46,269 nucleotides of DNA from Dysgonomonas gadei ATCC BAA-286. Its GTDB lineage: Bacteria; Bacteroidota; Bacteroidia; Bacteroidales; Dysgonomonadaceae. The position numbers and the translations under genes are program-made. Below, piece by piece: positions 17,141 through 26,094 of this stretch (positions within the stretch are counted from its first letter, which is position 1; each line of letters begins with the position of its first letter). The notes beneath the pieces are model-generated. The model was not told where the DNA came from and ran no database searches. It saw only the letters and a list, made by a program, of their open reading frames with translations. The DNA is taken from contig NZ_GL891990.1 in assembly GCF_000213555.1 (NCBI RefSeq), positions 60,214-106,482 of the forward strand, given 5' to 3'.

Positions 17141-18067
17141 ATGAGTAATAAATTAGAGATCATAAAAAAATGTGAGTACTGCGGAAAAAGATTCGTAGCA
17201 CAGAGAACTACGACCCGGTATTGTTCTCACCAATGTAACTCGAGGGCTTATAAAGAAGATAAGAAGAAGAGAAAGGTGGTAGGTCTCAATTATGCTGTTA
17301 TGCAGGAGATAGAACGGATCAGTGAACGCTTCGAAGAAATTCAGGATAAAGAGTTTCTGTCAGTGGTAGAAACAGCTTTTCTATTAAGTATTGAGAGGAC
17401 CACTGTTTATCGCTATCTACATCGCGGACAATTAAAAGGAATCCGGATGGATGGCAAAACTTTTATTCGTCGTTCAGATATTGATGCGATGTTTGATAAT
17501 GCCGAAAAATACGAGTCAAAGGCCAGGCCGAGTGTCGAAGCAAAACCGCTCACCGAATTCTATACAGTAGCTGAGATCAAAGAAAAATTCAATATTAAAG
17601 AATCCTGGCTATTCAAAGTAGCCAGAGAGAATGATATACCTAAAACTCTGATTCGGGGAAAATCCTATTTTAGCAAGAAGCACATTGATAAATATTTTGA
17701 AAAGAAAGGCATTAATGATTATCAGGATATTAGAGAATGGTACACAGTTGCGGATATTATGGAAAAGTATGGGTTGACTCTCAATGCAATATACAGCTTT
17801 GTCTCAGAGAATCAAATACCCAAGAAGAAGGATGGGCGAATGGTTTTATACTCCAAACATGATTTCGATGTAGCAAAGGGATATGAAAAACCCAAGGAGC
17901 CTGAATATTATTCAGTAGAAGAAGCTATGGAAAAATACAATCTGACTCGTGATGCACTATACCATTATATAAAGTATCATGATATACCCAAAATGAAAGA
18001 TGGTCGATACATTAAGATATCGAAGCCTGAACTCGACAAATTGTTTAACCCTCAAATAACACAATAA
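17141..18067 (+). CDS. Zinc-finger protein with four tandem excisionase-like HTH units
   Basis: A 308-residue protein from the preferred ATG at 17141; the in-frame ATG at 17102 lies within the operator repeat, and an ATG at 16958 lies upstream of the promoter. The N-terminus has a treble-clef-like Cys/His site (CEYCGKRF then YCSHQC). Four units of about 55-65 residues follow, each a MerR/excisionase-type helix-turn-helix beginning (E/D)(F/W/Y)(L/Y)(S/T)V: EFLSVVETAFLL, EFYTVAEIKEKF, EWYTVADIMEKY and EYYSVEEAMEKY. The stop is one base before the integrase ATG, so the two are an operon. I infer a DNA-bending recombination directionality factor or integrase regulator. Confidence 0.75.
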   Translation: MSNKLEIIKKCEYCGKRFVAQRTTTRYCSHQCNSRAYKEDKKKRKVVGLNYAVMQEIERISERFEEIQDKEFLSVVETAFLLSIERTTVYRYLHRGQLKGIRMDGKTFIRRSDIDAMFDNAEKYESKARPSVEAKPLTEFYTVAEIKEKFNIKESWLFKVARENDIPKTLIRGKSYFSKKHIDKYFEKKGINDYQDIREWYTVADIMEKYGLTLNAIYSFVSENQIPKKKDGRMVLYSKHDFDVAKGYEKPKEPEYYSVEEAMEKYNLTRDALYHYIKYHDIPKMKDGRYIKISKPELDKLFNPQITQ

Positions 18068-18068
18068 T

Positions 18069-19124
18069 ATGGCAACACTGACGAGAGTTCATCTCAGACA
18101 ACGAGATGTAACAAGAGGAAGGATAAGCCTCTATTTAGACTACTACCCTGCAATTCGTGATACTCACTCCATGAAGATGACACGGCGTGAGTATTTGGGT
18201 ATTTACATTTATGCAAAGCCTAGAAATGAATTCGAAAAAGAATTCAACAACGAAATGTTGATGAAAGCTGAAGCCATCAGAAGTATAAGGGTACAATCCA
18301 TCATTAATGAGGAATTTGGATTTTTAGATAAGAATAAAGCGAAGGCGGATTTTCTTATTTACTTCAAAACGAAGGCGGAAAAGAAGGATCAGAAATGGAT
18401 GAAAGTGTATCTACATTTTTCTAACTTCGTCAAAGGCAAATGTACTTTCGGACAAGTAACTGTAGATCTATGCAATCGGTTTAGAGATTATCTACAGGAT
18501 GCAAGGCAATTGAAAAACAAGAATTATCGGATATCGCAGAATTCAGCATCCGGATATTTCTCTACTTTCAGAGGATTATTGAAGGTAGCCTATAAAGAGA
18601 AGTTTTTTAGAGAGAATCTGAATGACTTTCTTGATTCAATAGAAACAACTGACGTAAAGAAAGAATACCTTACTCTAGATGAAGTCAAGTTGCTAGCCAA
18701 CACCCCATGCGATGATTACCCGATATTGAAAACTGCTTCTTTGTTCTCCTGCATGACCGGATTGCGAATCAGTGATATATTGAAACTCGATTGGAAAGAA
18801 ATAGAGCCGGCTTCGGATGGAGGTTATTGCATGCGATTGCGAACTGAAAAGACTGAAACAGAAACAACCTTGCCGATTAGTGATGAGGCTTTGGATTTAT
18901 GTGGCAAACGAGGAAAAGGAAAAGTCTTTAGAGGTCTACAACGAAGCATGACTCAGCAACCTTTAAAAGCATGGGTTGCCAGTGCGGGGATAACAAAACA
19001 CATTACATTCCACACAGCAAGACACAAAAGAAAGTCTTATAGACTATTAATCAACAAATTGCGCATGTGCTATTTTTCAATAGGTAACGATCTAGAAACC
19101 AACTTGGTTCTTAGATATGCTTAA
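18069..19124 (+). pseudogene. Tyrosine recombinase (integrase), C-terminally truncated
   Basis: A 351-residue reading frame. The arm-binding N-terminus, SAM-like core-binding domain (about residues 95-190, DLCNRFRDYL..) and the first part of the catalytic domain are normal: catalytic Arg in TGLRISDILKLDW, a Lys in the beta-hairpin (RTEKTETETTLPIS) and the HxxR box as HTAR. Right after HTARH the expected TFA/G..L..G-type helix, the GH motif and the nucleophilic tyrosine are replaced by an unrelated tail (KRKSYRLLINKLRM...) rich in basic residues. No matching continuation was found in the other frames. The enzyme should be unable to cleave DNA. The break suggests a deletion or insertion at about 19028. 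Confidence 0.75.
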
Positions 19125-19693
19125 TTCCCTTACTATTAAAGAGCGACTTAACTTAGCGTGAAAATACTAAATAATCCTTATATTGCCAATATTCTCAAAT
19201 TTATTTATCTGATTTATTGTATTTATTAATTTCTTGCTATAAAATTTTATAGCTAATGATAATTCAAATTCAATACCCAAAAGAGCTTGTACGGAATATT
19301 TACCCTTGAATTAATAAAAATATATGAATAGGGGTTTGATGTCGTTTGATATAAATATAATAAATGTTTGCTAAACGAACTGGTAATTTCCAAAAATAGA
19401 GACAACTGTTCAATGTCTGTGTTATCACTGTATAATGTGTTTTTAGGATATTCCAATATTTCGGAGCATGATATTCCATTATTTCCAGGACAGGACAAAA
19501 AACTAAAATGGGAAATAGCAAAGATTAAATTATGAGATTTAGGTATGCTTAAAGTTGATTGTTAAAAATGACGGTAACTTCATGTTGGGTGTTTCTATCT
19601 TTGTGCAGTATAATGATAAAATCCAATTTGGATATCTAAAAACTAACATGGATAAAATTGTATTTTTTTTGTGTTAATATAAAAATAAATATC
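19125..19693. other. AT-rich junction between the integrase remnant and the copper operon
   Basis: About 570 bp, strongly AT-rich, with no intact gene. On the plus strand an open stretch from about 19352 to the stop at 19533-19535 encodes a plausible protein tail (contains GYSNISEHDIPLFPGQDKKL) with an in-frame ATG at 19413, but no start signal; it looks like the end of a decayed gene. Minus-strand frames here are not recognisable. Confidence 0.45.
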
Positions 19694-19701
19694 TACCTTT
19701 G
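19694..19701 (+). promoter_or_regulatory. -7 box of the copper operon
   Basis: TACCTTTG, an exact TAnnTTTG match, 40 nt before the ATG at 19742. A TTTG within a T run lies 22 nt upstream as the -33. No clear operator palindrome was seen. Confidence 0.6.
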
Positions 19702-19741
19702 CCAATAGCTTATTTTATAAGTGAATTTTTACAGTAATAAA

Positions 19742-20200
19742 ATGAAGAAGGTTATATCAATATTTCTGTTGCTATTAATGCTGATCATTGGAGCTCATCC
19801 TGTGATAGCTATGCATTATTGTGCAGGAGAATTATATTCCTTTGGAGTTTTGGACAATGAAATAGAGAAGTCCTGCTGTGAAGATATGGAAATGCCACAA
19901 CAGGATGACAATGCCTGCCATACTACTTCAAACACACAGGAGGATAACATAATGCCATCCCATGAAAATTGCTGTGACATTCAAAAGGTTGAACTCTCAA
20001 CGGACGACTATCAGCATCAGGTTCAGCAATTTAACCTAAGCAATATATTGCCGTCATATGAAAATGTATGGTTGGCTCTTAATTTGCTTATACCAACAGA
20101 GAATGAGGGTGTAACTAAAACCAGTCAATACTTTCCGCCAGGAGGTTTTAGTTTACACAACATAGACCTTCTGACCTATATTTGCATCTACCGTATTTGA
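19742..20200 (+). CDS. HYC_CC_PP family secreted small protein
   Basis: A 152-residue protein from the ATG at 19742 (an in-frame GTG at 19721 sits too close to the promoter). A signal peptide covers residues 1-23. The mature part begins MHYCAGELYSF and includes two Cys pairs (KSCCEDM, ENCCDIQ), several Met/His/Cys positions, and YFPPGG near the end: the HYC, CC and PP marks that name this Bacteroidota family. The abundance of Cys, Met and His and the position as the first gene of a metal-efflux operon point to periplasmic copper binding, but the family has no established activity known to me. Confidence 0.8.
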   Translation: MKKVISIFLLLLMLIIGAHPVIAMHYCAGELYSFGVLDNEIEKSCCEDMEMPQQDDNACHTTSNTQEDNIMPSHENCCDIQKVELSTDDYQHQVQQFNLSNILPSYENVWLALNLLIPTENEGVTKTSQYFPPGGFSLHNIDLLTYICIYRI

Positions 20201-20323
20201 TTTGATAAATCCGTGGCTACCCTGCCATTGGTTTGAATTTTGTGTATATCCAAAACCGGATGTACGTTAAATTGTTTAAATCTAAAAACAAAGATTTACA
20301 AATGTTTATCAAATCAAAGAACA

Positions 20324-20740
20324 ATGAAACCATTTTATTTTCTGATTGGTATAGCTATGTCCACCGGCTATATCACAGGACGTCCCGTATATACTCATTA
20401 TAATACGGAGACAGTTCCGATTGATTCAACAGTCTCTCAACCCTCATCCCCTCAATACACCCTTGTCAAACATCTGATAGAGGATAAATCTGCTATTATA
20501 CTTGATGTTCGTACAGAACAAGAGTATAATGAAGGTCATATAAGAAATTCTATTAATATTCCGCTGGACAAATTAAATGATTCTGTTTTTTCCCTACAAA
20601 AGAAAGAAGCTATTGTTATAGTTTGCCGTAGTGGTAAAAGAAGTAAAGAAGCTAAAACATTTTTAACACATCAGGGGTTTATAAATGTATATGACGGAGG
20701 AAAATGGGAAAACCTTAATATATTATTGACGGATAAATAA
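20324..20740 (+). CDS. Secreted rhodanese-like domain protein
   Basis: A 139-residue protein from ATG 20324, with a short N-terminal hydrophobic segment (signal or anchor) and then a single rhodanese domain (about residues 45-139). The active-site loop is VCRSGKRS with Cys101 as the persulfide-forming residue; the CDC25-like DVRTEQEYNEGHI motif is also present. Rhodaneses transfer sulfane sulfur and may supply thiol or sulfide chemistry that helps metal sequestration. It follows the HYC gene by 123 nt and precedes the RND gene by 10 nt, so it belongs to the operon. The exact role is inferred. Confidence 0.82.
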   Translation: MKPFYFLIGIAMSTGYITGRPVYTHYNTETVPIDSTVSQPSSPQYTLVKHLIEDKSAIILDVRTEQEYNEGHIRNSINIPLDKLNDSVFSLQKKEAIVIVCRSGKRSKEAKTFLTHQGFINVYDGGKWENLNILLTDK

Positions 20741-20750
20741 AAATATTACT

Positions 20751-23700
20751 ATGCTTAACAGAATCATCAAGTATTTTCTCGATAACAGAGTTATAACATT
20801 GTTACTACTTGTTATCATCATTGTTTGGGGACTATCTACAGCTCCATTCAACTGGCATGGTGGCGTATTGCCACGCGATCCTGTCCCTGTGGACGCTATT
20901 CCTGATATAGGAGAAAATCAGCAAATTGTAGCTACTGAATGGATGGGACGTTCACCAAAGGATATTCAGGAACAAATTACGTATCCGTTATCTACTTCAC
21001 TGCTGGGAATACCCGGAGTGAAAACCATCCGTAGTACTTCTATGTTCGGTATGTCGTTTATATATATCATTTTTGACGACAACATCGAATTTTATTGGAG
21101 TCGTTCCAGAGTATTAGAAAAGCTGAACTCCCTACCTGCGGGAACATTACCAGAAGGGGTACAGCCCAGCTTGGGGCCAGATGCCACTGCTTTAGGACAA
21201 ATATTCTGGTACACCCTTGAAGGACGTAACCCCGAAACAGGGGAGCCAACCGGCGGATGGAACCCAGATGAGTTACGAACTATTCAGGACTTTTATGCCA
21301 AATATTCGATTTCAGCAGCCGAAGGAGTATCCGAAGTAGCATCTATCGGCGGTTTTGTGAAAGAATATCAGGTAGAGATAAATCCTAATGCTATGCGTGC
21401 CTTTAATGTTTCCATCATGGATGTGATGAATGCCGTACAAAAGAGCAATCTGGACATAGGTGCGGAAACAGTGGAAATCAATAAGGCTGAATATCTTGTC
21501 AGGGGATTGGGGTATATAAAGAATGTTTCCGATCTGGAAGAAGCGGTTATTACTGTCCGCAATGGAGTACCCGTTAAAATTAAAGATGTCGCTTTTGTTA
21601 ATCTGGGCCCGGCTACCCGTCGTGGAGGTCTGGATAAAGAAGGTGTCGAAGCAGTTGGTGGCGTTGTGGTTGCCCGTTACGGCTCAAACCCGATGCAGGT
21701 CATTGACAATGTAAAAGCTAAAATACAAGAAATGGAAGCAGGGCTTCCTCAGAAAACACTGGCGGATGGTACCGTGTCAAAAGTTACTGTTGTACCTTTC
21801 TATGACAGGTCTGGACTGATACAGGAAACTATCGGTACACTGGAAACAGCCCTTTCTCATGAGATACTGATCTGTATAATTGTAGTAATAGTATTAGTCT
21901 TCAACCTACGGGCATCGGTTGTGATTTCCTCCATGCTCCCTATAACGGTGCTGGCCACCTTTATCATCATGCGTTATACGGGTGTCGAAGCCAATATTGT
22001 CGCGCTGTCGGGTATTGCCATCGCTATCGGGGTCATGATTGATGTCGGAGTTGTCTTTGTCGAAAATATAATCCGGCATATGGAGATGCCCGAAAATGAA
22101 GGCATTTCCAAAGGGAAAGCCTTTACAAACCTGATACATAAAAGCGTCAGCGAAGTTTCAGGTGCTATCACGACAGCAATGCTTACTACCATTGTGAGCT
22201 TCCTGCCTGTCTTCGCCATGCAGGCGCAGGAGGGGAAATTATTCCATCCGTTAGCATTTACAAAAACTTTTGCATTGATATCGGCATTACTACTGGGACT
22301 AAGTCTGTTGCCGACACTGGCTTATTATGTATTTTCCATTAAAGTGACTTCTGCCCAGGTACGAAAAATTACTAATATTGTCCTGATAGCTGGAGGTATC
22401 CTGTTGTTTGTCTTTACGGGAGTATTGGCAGCCCTGGCTCTCACTTTATTTGGACTGAATAACTTCCTTGCTTACCGATGGACGAATAAGAAGATACCTA
22501 CTTATATCAATATTGGCATTGCAATTCTGGTAGCTGTCTATTATTTAACAATCGAGTGGCTACCTATCGGCCCGCAGGAAGGATTCTTTTTAAACTTAAT
22601 ATTCGTCCTTGTAGCGATAAGTATAATCTTAGCCTTACTATGGATATTGGTAATTTATTACGAACGCATATTACGTTGGTGCTTGGCACATCGATGGAAG
22701 TTTATGCTTATACCATTAGTTACCGTATTCTTCGGTATTATGATATGGTTGGGATTTGATACAACATTCGGTTTTGTGGCTAAAGGTTTTGAAACTGTGG
22801 GCTGGAAGAGTTTTAGACAAACTGCTTTCTGGCAGGCTTCAAGTGAACGTTTCCCCGGTATTGGTGAAGAGTTTATGCCAAGTCTGAATGAAGGCTCGTT
22901 CCTTTTGATGCCAACGAGTATGCCTCATACGGGTATAGAGCAGAATTTACAATTTATTGAAACACTGGATAAACGCATTTCCAATATTCCCGAAGTGGAT
23001 CTAACCGTAGGTAAGTGGGGACGTGTCAATTCGGCACTCGACCCTGCTCCAACCCAAATGTTTGAAAACACAATTAACTATCGTAGTGAATATATTCTGG
23101 ACGAAAATGGACACAGGCAACGATTTAAAGTAAACCGTAATGGTGAGTTCCTTTTAAAAGGTGGAGGCGCTTATAATCCGAAAGATGGTTTTCGCCTGTT
23201 ACCTGCCGATAGTCTTATCACGGACAGCAAGGGCGATTATTTTCGTCAGTGGCGTCCCCATATCAAAAAAACGGATGATATATGGCAGGAAATCGTAAAT
23301 GTTTCTCACATGCCGGGACTTACATCCTCGCCTAAACTACAACCGATAGAAGCCCGATTGGTGATGCTTTCGACAGGTATGCGCGCACCGATGGGATTGA
23401 AAGTATCAGGGCCCGATCTGGAATCCATTGAGCAAGGAGGAAAAGCATTGGAAGCAGCCTTGAAAGATATTCCGTCTATACTTTCATCTACTGTGTTCTA
23501 TGACCGTGCCGTCGGAGCACCCTATATTGAAATAAAATTAAACCGTCAGAATATGGCACGTTATGGCATTACCGTGGCTGATTTACAAGATGTAATCAGT
23601 GCAGCAGTGGGAGGAATGCCTTTGACCACAACTGTAGAAGGACGTGAACGCTTTCCTGTGCGTTTAAGGTATCCGAGGGAATTGAGGGATAACCCCGAAG

Positions 23701-24575
23701 AACTGGCTAAACTGATTGTGCCAACAGCAACCGGAGCTCAGATTCCTTTAAAGGAAGTAGCAGATATAGAATATACCAAGGGAGCGCAAATGATCCAGAG
23801 TGAAAACACCTTTCTATTAGGCTATGTAATCTTTGACAAAGTAGCCGGAAAAGCCGAAGTAGATGTTGTTAAAGAAGCTGACAAGATACTTAAAGATAAA
23901 ATAGCGTCCGGACAGTTAGAATTGCCCAAAGGTGTATCTTATAAGTTTGCTGGAAATTATGAACAACAGAAAAGGGCTGCTAACCGACTATTGGTTGTTA
24001 TACCATTAAGTTTGCTGGCTATCTTGTTGATATTGTATTTTCAGTTTAAGACTGTTACAGCATCATTGATCCACTTTTCCGGGGTAATCGTAGCCTTTGC
24101 CGGAGGATTTATCCTGTTGTGGCTTTATGGAGAGCCTTGGTTTATGAACTTCTCTATTGGGGATATGAATATGCGCGACCTGTTCCAAATGCATCAGATA
24201 AACCTGAGTATTGCTGTTTGGGTAGGATTTATAGCTTTATTCGGCATCGCTACCAATGATGGGGTGCTGATGGGTACATATATCCATGATACTTTCCTCG
24301 AACGCGACCCACATACCAAAGATGAAATCAGAGAGGCTGTAGTTCACGCCGGATTAAGGCGTGTACGCCCTGCCGCTATGACTACGGCAACCGCACTCAT
24401 CGCATTACTTCCCGTATTGACATCGACAGGTAAGGGAGCGGACATTATGGTTCCGATGGCCATTCCTACTTTCGGAGGGATGCTTATCCAGTCGATGACC
24501 ATGTTCGTAGTTCCGGTGTTTCAATGCTGGTGGCGTGAATCGGCGATAAAGAAACACGGTAAGATTAAAGAATAA
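20751..24575 (+). CDS. cusA: CusA/CzcA-type heavy-metal RND efflux pump
   Basis: A 1274-residue inner-membrane proton antiporter, the motor of a tripartite metal efflux pump. N-terminal DNRVITLLLLVIIIVWG and DPVPVDAIPDIGENQQIV are HME-RND signatures. The TM4 proton-relay block GIAIAIGVMIDVGVVFVENI carries the conserved acidic residue. Methionines likely to bind Cu(I)/Ag(I) remain in LLMPTSMPHTG and RLVMLSTGMRAPMG. The protein is about 230 residues longer than E. coli CusA: an extra membrane block at residues 532-643 adds about three helices before the usual TM7, and a periplasmic insert sits at about 783-840. The substrate is predicted as copper or silver rather than zinc or cobalt because of its neighbours. 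Confidence 0.9.
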   Translation: MLNRIIKYFLDNRVITLLLLVIIIVWGLSTAPFNWHGGVLPRDPVPVDAIPDIGENQQIVATEWMGRSPKDIQEQITYPLSTSLLGIPGVKTIRSTSMFGMSFIYIIFDDNIEFYWSRSRVLEKLNSLPAGTLPEGVQPSLGPDATALGQIFWYTLEGRNPETGEPTGGWNPDELRTIQDFYAKYSISAAEGVSEVASIGGFVKEYQVEINPNAMRAFNVSIMDVMNAVQKSNLDIGAETVEINKAEYLVRGLGYIKNVSDLEEAVITVRNGVPVKIKDVAFVNLGPATRRGGLDKEGVEAVGGVVVARYGSNPMQVIDNVKAKIQEMEAGLPQKTLADGTVSKVTVVPFYDRSGLIQETIGTLETALSHEILICIIVVIVLVFNLRASVVISSMLPITVLATFIIMRYTGVEANIVALSGIAIAIGVMIDVGVVFVENIIRHMEMPENEGISKGKAFTNLIHKSVSEVSGAITTAMLTTIVSFLPVFAMQAQEGKLFHPLAFTKTFALISALLLGLSLLPTLAYYVFSIKVTSAQVRKITNIVLIAGGILLFVFTGVLAALALTLFGLNNFLAYRWTNKKIPTYINIGIAILVAVYYLTIEWLPIGPQEGFFLNLIFVLVAISIILALLWILVIYYERILRWCLAHRWKFMLIPLVTVFFGIMIWLGFDTTFGFVAKGFETVGWKSFRQTAFWQASSERFPGIGEEFMPSLNEGSFLLMPTSMPHTGIEQNLQFIETLDKRISNIPEVDLTVGKWGRVNSALDPAPTQMFENTINYRSEYILDENGHRQRFKVNRNGEFLLKGGGAYNPKDGFRLLPADSLITDSKGDYFRQWRPHIKKTDDIWQEIVNVSHMPGLTSSPKLQPIEARLVMLSTGMRAPMGLKVSGPDLESIEQGGKALEAALKDIPSILSSTVFYDRAVGAPYIEIKLNRQNMARYGITVADLQDVISAAVGGMPLTTTVEGRERFPVRLRYPRELRDNPEELAKLIVPTATGAQIPLKEVADIEYTKGAQMIQSENTFLLGYVIFDKVAGKAEVDVVKEADKILKDKIASGQLELPKGVSYKFAGNYEQQKRAANRLLVVIPLSLLAILLILYFQFKTVTASLIHFSGVIVAFAGGFILLWLYGEPWFMNFSIGDMNMRDLFQMHQINLSIAVWVGFIALFGIATNDGVLMGTYIHDTFLERDPHTKDEIREAVVHAGLRRVRPAAMTTATALIALLPVLTSTGKGADIMVPMAIPTFGGMLIQSMTMFVVPVFQCWWRESAIKKHGKIKE

Positions 24576-24588
24576 AACAAATCGTATT

Positions 24589-26094
24589 ATGACAACAATA
24601 AGAATCAAATATTTAACAATGCTGTTGTTGATGATAATGGGCACCGGTTCAGTTTCAGCACAAACCGCTGATTCACTCAGCCATTACCTCAAAATAGCTG
24701 CCTTTAATAACCCCGGAGTTAAAGCGGATTTTATGGTTTATAAGGCATCTCTGCAAAAAATACCACAAGCAGGAGCTTATGCAGATCCCGAACTTGAAAT
24801 GGGCTTTTTCCTTGAACCGATGGATATTATCGGAGGGAAACAGGTTGCCGAGTTCAAACTGATGCAGATGTTCCCTTGGTTTGGTACAAAGAAAGCGGCA
24901 CAGACCGAAGCCACCCACATGGCAAAAATGTCGTTTGAGAAATTCCGTGAAACAAGGGATAACCTTTATCTGGAAGTTTATACCCAATGGTATCTACTTT
25001 GCAGCTTACAACAAAAACTGATGAACAACAGGGATAACAAAGCCCTGCTGACTCAATTGGAACAACTGGCGTTACGTAAGTTTTCATCGCCATCAGCAGG
25101 TTCAGGTTCAGGATATTCAATTTCATCCCCGCCCCCACCAACCAGTACGCCTCCGGCAGGAGGAAGTGGTATGTCATCCATGTCCTCAATGGGAAGTAGT
25201 GGTGGCTCTCAGCCAACTGCTCAAAATGCAGGTATGTCTTCGATGGGCAGCTCCGGTGGTGGTATGACATCAGGCATGAGTGGTACAGCTTCCGGCGGTA
25301 TGTCTGATGTGCTGCGTATCCAGTTGGAAATAGCTGAATTGGATAATAATATAGAGAGCATTCTTTCGGAAATAAAAGCGGAAAAAGCAAAGTTCAACGC
25401 TTTACTGAACCGCTCCGCTCTCAGCGAAATACAGATACCCGAAACCTTTGAGCAACTTCCATTCCTATTCGATCCCGAAACTGCTATGACAAAGATCAAC
25501 GATCAGAACCCTATGTTGAACATGATTACCGAAGAAGGGCTTGCTTACAAAGCTAAAGCAGAAATGGATAAAAAGATGAGTTATCCGATGTTCGGTATAG
25601 GTGTGCAATATATGCTTAATAAGAAAACAAGCGATCCGATGTTCGGAATGGGCGATATGAACGGAAAGGATATGATTATGCCAATGGTTTCCGTTAGTAT
25701 CCCCCTCTATCGTAACAAGTACAAGGCTCAACAGCGTGAAAGTAAATTCTGGTGGCAAGCCAGTAAAGAGAAATATACCAATACGTACAATGTACTGGAG
25801 TCGGAATTGTATAAGACAAAACACCTGCTGGATGATGCTTCCCGTAAAATTTCGCTATATAAAAAACAGTCAGACCTTGCTGAAACAACCTATAATTTGG
25901 TCGTACAGGAGTTTGTTGTTGGAAAAAGCGATCTAACCAATGTTATACAGGTTCAACGGCAACTGTTGGATTATCAACTCAAAAAAGCCGAGGCAGTCGC
26001 AAGTTACAATACAATGGTGGCATCTATTCAAAAACTGATTTCATTTAAGGATACTGAACAAAACGTAAACAGCATATATTATGGAAACGAATAA
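24589..26094 (+). CDS. TolC-family outer-membrane efflux protein with Met-rich insert
   Basis: A 501-residue outer-membrane channel component with a signal peptide (residues 1-25, ending SVSAQ) and the duplicated helical-hairpin pattern of the outer membrane efflux family. Between residues about 164 and 240 lies a low-complexity Gly/Ser/Pro/Met insert with eight methionines, some in SM or GM pairs, that ordinary TolC proteins lack. The second half begins ADLRIQLEIAELDNNIES-like (SDVLRIQLEIAEL). It starts 13 nt after cusA and overlaps the adaptor gene by 14 nt. Confidence 0.85.
   Translation: MTTIRIKYLTMLLLMIMGTGSVSAQTADSLSHYLKIAAFNNPGVKADFMVYKASLQKIPQAGAYADPELEMGFFLEPMDIIGGKQVAEFKLMQMFPWFGTKKAAQTEATHMAKMSFEKFRETRDNLYLEVYTQWYLLCSLQQKLMNNRDNKALLTQLEQLALRKFSSPSAGSGSGYSISSPPPPTSTPPAGGSGMSSMSSMGSSGGSQPTAQNAGMSSMGSSGGGMTSGMSGTASGGMSDVLRIQLEIAELDNNIESILSEIKAEKAKFNALLNRSALSEIQIPETFEQLPFLFDPETAMTKINDQNPMLNMITEEGLAYKAKAEMDKKMSYPMFGIGVQYMLNKKTSDPMFGMGDMNGKDMIMPMVSVSIPLYRNKYKAQQRESKFWWQASKEKYTNTYNVLESELYKTKHLLDDASRKISLYKKQSDLAETTYNLVVQEFVVGKSDLTNVIQVQRQLLDYQLKKAEAVASYNTMVASIQKLISFKDTEQNVNSIYYGNE

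Noticed and set aside
19253..19521. Two overlapping minus-strand frames of 73-81 residues
   Set aside because: AT-rich, no recognisable domain or start signal.
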